In this document: one piece after another, positions 26,407 through 28,603 of the stretch
How positions within the stretch are numbered: the stretch's first letter is position 1
Layout: each line of letters begins with the position of its first letter
NCBI GenBank assembly: GCA_000431335.1
Contig: FR888032.1
Span: 1 to 28,603 of the forward strand
Length of the DNA stretch: 28,603 bases
Reading direction: 5' to 3'
Source of the DNA: Clostridium sp. CAG:343
GTDB lineage: Bacteria; Bacillota; Clostridia; TANB77; CAG-508
Program-made: the position numbers and the translations under genes
Notes under the pieces: generated by a model
The model's input: the letters and a program-made list of their open reading frames with translations, nothing else
Told to the model about the DNA's origin: nothing
The model's database searches: none

Positions 26407-26435
26407 GTTATATAATATTTTTCTATAAAAGTCAA
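26407..26435 (-). promoter_or_regulatory. sigma-A promoter for the rlmN operon
   Basis: On the minus strand TTGACT (26430-26435), a 17-bp spacer and TATAAC (26407-26412) form a near-consensus promoter about 135 bp before the rlmN start. The leader between them showed no riboswitch or T-box signature. Confidence 0.6.
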
Positions 26436-26572
26436 TATTTTCAAGGGATTTCTTAAGGAATTTCTTAATTTGGTCAATTAAAAAAGTAAATTCTATTTGA
26501 TTAAAGTACAATATAAATAAGTGTTACATTATATCTTATTGTAAGATTAAATTATAGTGATATAATTAAAGA

Positions 26573-27881
26573 GTAGATGTTTCTTGGGAAAGAAGGTTAA
26601 TTATGAATTTTAATGGTAAACATCTTTCTTTAGAAGATAGAAAAATTATTGAAGAAAACATCAACAAAGGATTAAGAAAATTTGAAACGGCAAAAGAACT
26701 CAATAAGAGTCAATCAACAATCGGAAAAGAAATAAAAAACAACAGAAAACATAGATATTCACAAACAGAAAACTCACCTTGGAAATGTAAACATTATAAA
26801 GCTTGTAAAGTTTGTATTGGGAGATGTTCTGATTTTGAAGAAGTTCCATGCTTCAGAAGAGATAGGTTTATTGGTGCATGTAATGGTTTCTCTGAAATAA
26901 AAAGTTGTAAAAAAACAAAATATTTTTATTATGCCAACATCGCACAGAAAAATTATGAATATTCTTTAAAAGATTCAAGACAAGGTGTTAATTTAAATAC
27001 AACCGAACTTTTTGAATTAGCACATATAATATGTCCTTTAATCAAACAAGGACAATCAATTTACACGATTTTACAAAATTATAAAGAAATTACACAATGT
27101 GAAAAAACAATTTATACATACATTGAAATGGGATTATTTAAAGACTGGGGTGTCACTAATATTGACTTAAGAAGAAAAGTAGCAAGAAAAATTTCAAAGA
27201 AAAATAAGCTTAAGAAAAGATCTGAATCAGCAAATTATACTGGTAGAAAATATGATATTATGTTGAATTTGTAAAGAATAATCCGACTTATGCAACAACA
27301 GAAATGGACACAGTTTATAATCATCAAGAAGGTCCATACATTCAAACATTCATATTTGAAAATACAGGACTTATGATAGGACGATTAAAACAGCATAAAA
27401 CATCTGAAGAAATGTCTAATTCACTCAATTATTTTCAAGAACTTCTTGGAGATGAAATGTATCAAAAGTTGTTTGGATTATTATTAACAGACAGGGGCTC
27501 TGAATTTGCAAAGCCACAACTGTTTGAAGTAAACACAGAAACAGGCGAAATTAGAAGTAATATATTTTATTGTGATGCACAAATGCCAAGCCAGAAGCCA
27601 CATGGAGAAAATAATCATGAATTTATACGAGATATTATACTAAAGAAAAAATCTATGTCAAATTTGACGCAGAACAAGATTGACTTAATGTTCTCACACA
27701 TAAATTCCGTGCCAAGAAAATCTCTTGGAGGAAAGACTCCCTACGAAGCATTTGATTTCTTCTATGGTAAAGATACTTTAGATAAATTAAATATACAAAA
27801 GATAAAAGAAGATGAGGTCACACTACAACCTTATCTTCTTAATTTATAAAATGTACTAAAATTATAACAAGAAACATCTAC
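26573..27881. repeat. inner inverted repeat around the IS30 transposase
   Basis: GTAGATGTTTCTTG (26573-26586) is repeated in inverse orientation at 27868-27881. The left arm lies just upstream of the transposase ribosome binding site (AGAAGG near 26590), the right arm after the stop. Full-length mRNA could pair the two and hide the start region. Confidence 0.6.
26603..27849 (+). pseudogene. IS30-family transposase with one frameshift
   Basis: The reading frame has an N-terminal HTH (KFETAKELNKSQSTIGKEIKNN), a Cys-rich knuckle (CKHYKACKVCIGRC) and the DDE core (TEMDTVY, LLTDRGSEFAKP, KPHGENNHEFI). One base is missing near 27253. Restoring it gives GRKYDDYVEF, parallel to GRTYTDYLEY of the IS30 copy at 19178. 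The frame then runs to a stop at 27847-27849. This copy differs from the first IS30 element in many residues, so the two arrived separately. Confidence 0.9.
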
Positions 27882-27905
27882 ACTAACTGAATATCGCCGC
27901 TGTTG

Positions 27906-27988
27906 CGAGCACAATTAAGTGAATAGAAATTAGTCTTACAGGTAAAAAAATTAATTTGAATTCACTCGCTTAAGTGCGTCTTTTTTTT
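27906..27988 (+). terminator. terminator downstream of the IS30 transposase
   Basis: A two-part stem pairs AGTGAAT with ATTCACT and, further out, GCAC with GTGC. The stem is followed by GTC and eight T (27981-27988). It ends the transposase transcript before the right end of the element. Fold not computed. Confidence 0.6.
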
Positions 27989-28188
27989 GTCTATATCCTC
28001 ATTTTACACTAAAAATAAGCAAAAATCAATGTTTTAGCATTAAATTTTTGCTTATAAATAGCATTTACTCGGTAACTAGAATTTACTTTTTTAATTGACC
28101 AATTTCTTAATTTTCGTTGTATTAAGGAATTCCTTTCCTCTATTTTTTTCATTTTGCTATACTTTTTTTGAAAGGACTAGGTGGTTTT

Positions 28189-28428
28189 ATGCAACTATCT
28201 GATGCAACAAGGAAAAGAATTAAAAATTTAATGAATCAAAACAATATAAAAAAACCATACGATTTAACAAGAAAAGCAGGAATATCATTACCAACCTTTT
28301 CTGATTTTATGAAAGGTGATACAAAAAATTTAAGATCAGATACAGTTTTACATATATGCGAAGCCTTTAATATTACATTAGCCGAATTTTATTCAGACCC
28401 TCTTTTTGAAGATGTTATGGCAGAATAA
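28189..28428 (+). CDS. small XRE-family HTH regulator
   Basis: This 79-aa protein is a single helix-turn-helix domain of the XRE (Cro/CI) type. The layout is LSDATRKRIKNLMNQ, then KPYDLTRKAGISLPTFSDFM as the DNA-reading pair of helices, and a final helix with DTVLHICEAFNI. Such regulators bind short palindromic operators. The start is the ATG at 28189 with AGGTGG a few bases upstream. A TTG at 28168 is also in frame but has no site. The gene is followed by a hairpin and converges with a minus-strand gene at the edge. The target is unknown. Confidence 0.85.
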   Translation: MQLSDATRKRIKNLMNQNNIKKPYDLTRKAGISLPTFSDFMKGDTKNLRSDTVLHICEAFNITLAEFYSDPLFEDVMAE

Positions 28429-28430
28429 AA

Positions 28431-28462
28431 GAGAACTTATGCATAGTTGAAGTTAAGTTCTC
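28431..28462. terminator. hairpin between the HTH gene and the minus-strand gene
   Basis: Arms 28431-28439 and 28454-28462 (GAGAACTTA against TAAGTTCTC) form a perfect 9-bp stem with a 14-base loop. The T-rich tail is weak in both directions. A shared terminator for the convergent genes is the likeliest role. Confidence 0.5.
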
Positions 28463-28475
28463 CTTTACCGTTAAT

Positions 28476-28603
28476 TTATATTTTAAATTTTATCATGTTG
28501 TTGTCTTTTTTTAATTCTTTACCACTTTCGCAAATACTATTTTCTTGAATATTACTTTGTTCTGTGATAATTTCATCTGTATTTTGTTGAATATTATTTG
28601 TTT
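28476..28603 (-). CDS. 3' end of an unrecognised gene (partial)
   Basis: The frame is open from the window's last base to a TAA at 28476-28478, giving 41 codons. The peptide is hydrophilic, rich in Asn, Gln, Glu and Lys, with a repeated Asn-Ile-Gln pattern (NNIQQNTDE, SNIQENS). The N-terminus lies outside the window, so no function can be assigned. Being AT-rich and convergent with the HTH gene, it is probably chromosomal. Confidence 0.55.
   Translation of the reverse strand, partial: TNNIQQNTDEIITEQSNIQENSICESGKELKKDNNMIKFKI

Larger units (their letters stand above)
26472..28100. mobile_element. IS30-family element inserted in a hairpin, 13-bp duplication
   Basis: The 1629-bp element has perfect 24-bp inverted ends (26472-26495 and 28077-28100, beginning GGTCAATTAAAAAAGTAAAT). 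The sequence AATTTCTTAATTT, 13 bp, lies directly outside both ends (26459-26471 and 28101-28113). Before insertion the site was the left arm of a hairpin (26455-26468 with 28122-28135). A second, inner 14-bp inverted repeat flanks the transposase. Confidence 0.92.

Noticed and set aside
1..28603. CRISPR arrays, tRNA or rRNA genes
   Set aside because: No spaced direct repeats of 25-40 bp, no tRNA cloverleaf motif and no rRNA-like stretches were recognised.

Overview
The window is a very AT-rich (low-GC) piece of a spore-forming Firmicutes chromosome, most likely from the class Clostridia. The sporulation genes ylbJ and dpaA, strong AGGAGG-type ribosome binding sites, TTG starts and TTGACA/TATAAT promoters all point that way. 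No RNA genes, CRISPR arrays or origins were seen.

Region 1 (1-11500) is core chromosome with one unusual pair. ylbJ and a small Met/Tyr-rich gene run on the plus strand to a terminator at 1490-1519. On the minus strand lie a 128-aa protein made of two copies of one helical domain and a close-packed run: polA, a TTG-started lytic transglycosylase, a membrane-anchored TPR protein, dpaA and uppP. polA is split by a one-base insertion in its 5'-nuclease domain. The dpaA start codon lies inside a perfect 13-bp inverted repeat. Upstream of polA are a 798-aa protein with a possible ADP-ribosyltransferase-like core and a 149-aa partner, both unrecognised.

Region 2 (11580-21460) is an accessory island built by repeated insertion. 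It holds a decayed IS4-type element split by an intact ISAs1-family element with a 9-bp target duplication. Next come a second methionyl-tRNA synthetase (metG) with its own promoter and leader, an IS1182-family element inserted in the loop of a terminator, and a DUF523 fragment abutting a 5'-truncated cysS. An IS30-family element, an orphan 185-aa gene and a 54-bp perfect palindrome follow. The palindrome looks like two ISAs1-type ends fused, and a 9-bp duplication flanks it.

Region 3 (21460-26450) holds a Nudix hydrolase (plus strand) and a convergent minus-strand operon: a short RlmN/Cfr-family radical-SAM protein, a Dph6-like ATP pyrophosphatase, a MoaA-like radical-SAM protein and a metG of the same class as the island copy.

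Region 4 (26455-28603) is a second IS30-family element inserted in a hairpin with a 13-bp duplication, then a small HTH regulator and the 3' end of a minus-strand gene cut by the window edge.

Four genes (polA and the IS4, IS1182 and second IS30 transposases) carry simple indels, and the first IS30 transposase carries a stop codon. This may be genuine decay, programmed recoding or sequence error, and the sequence alone cannot decide.
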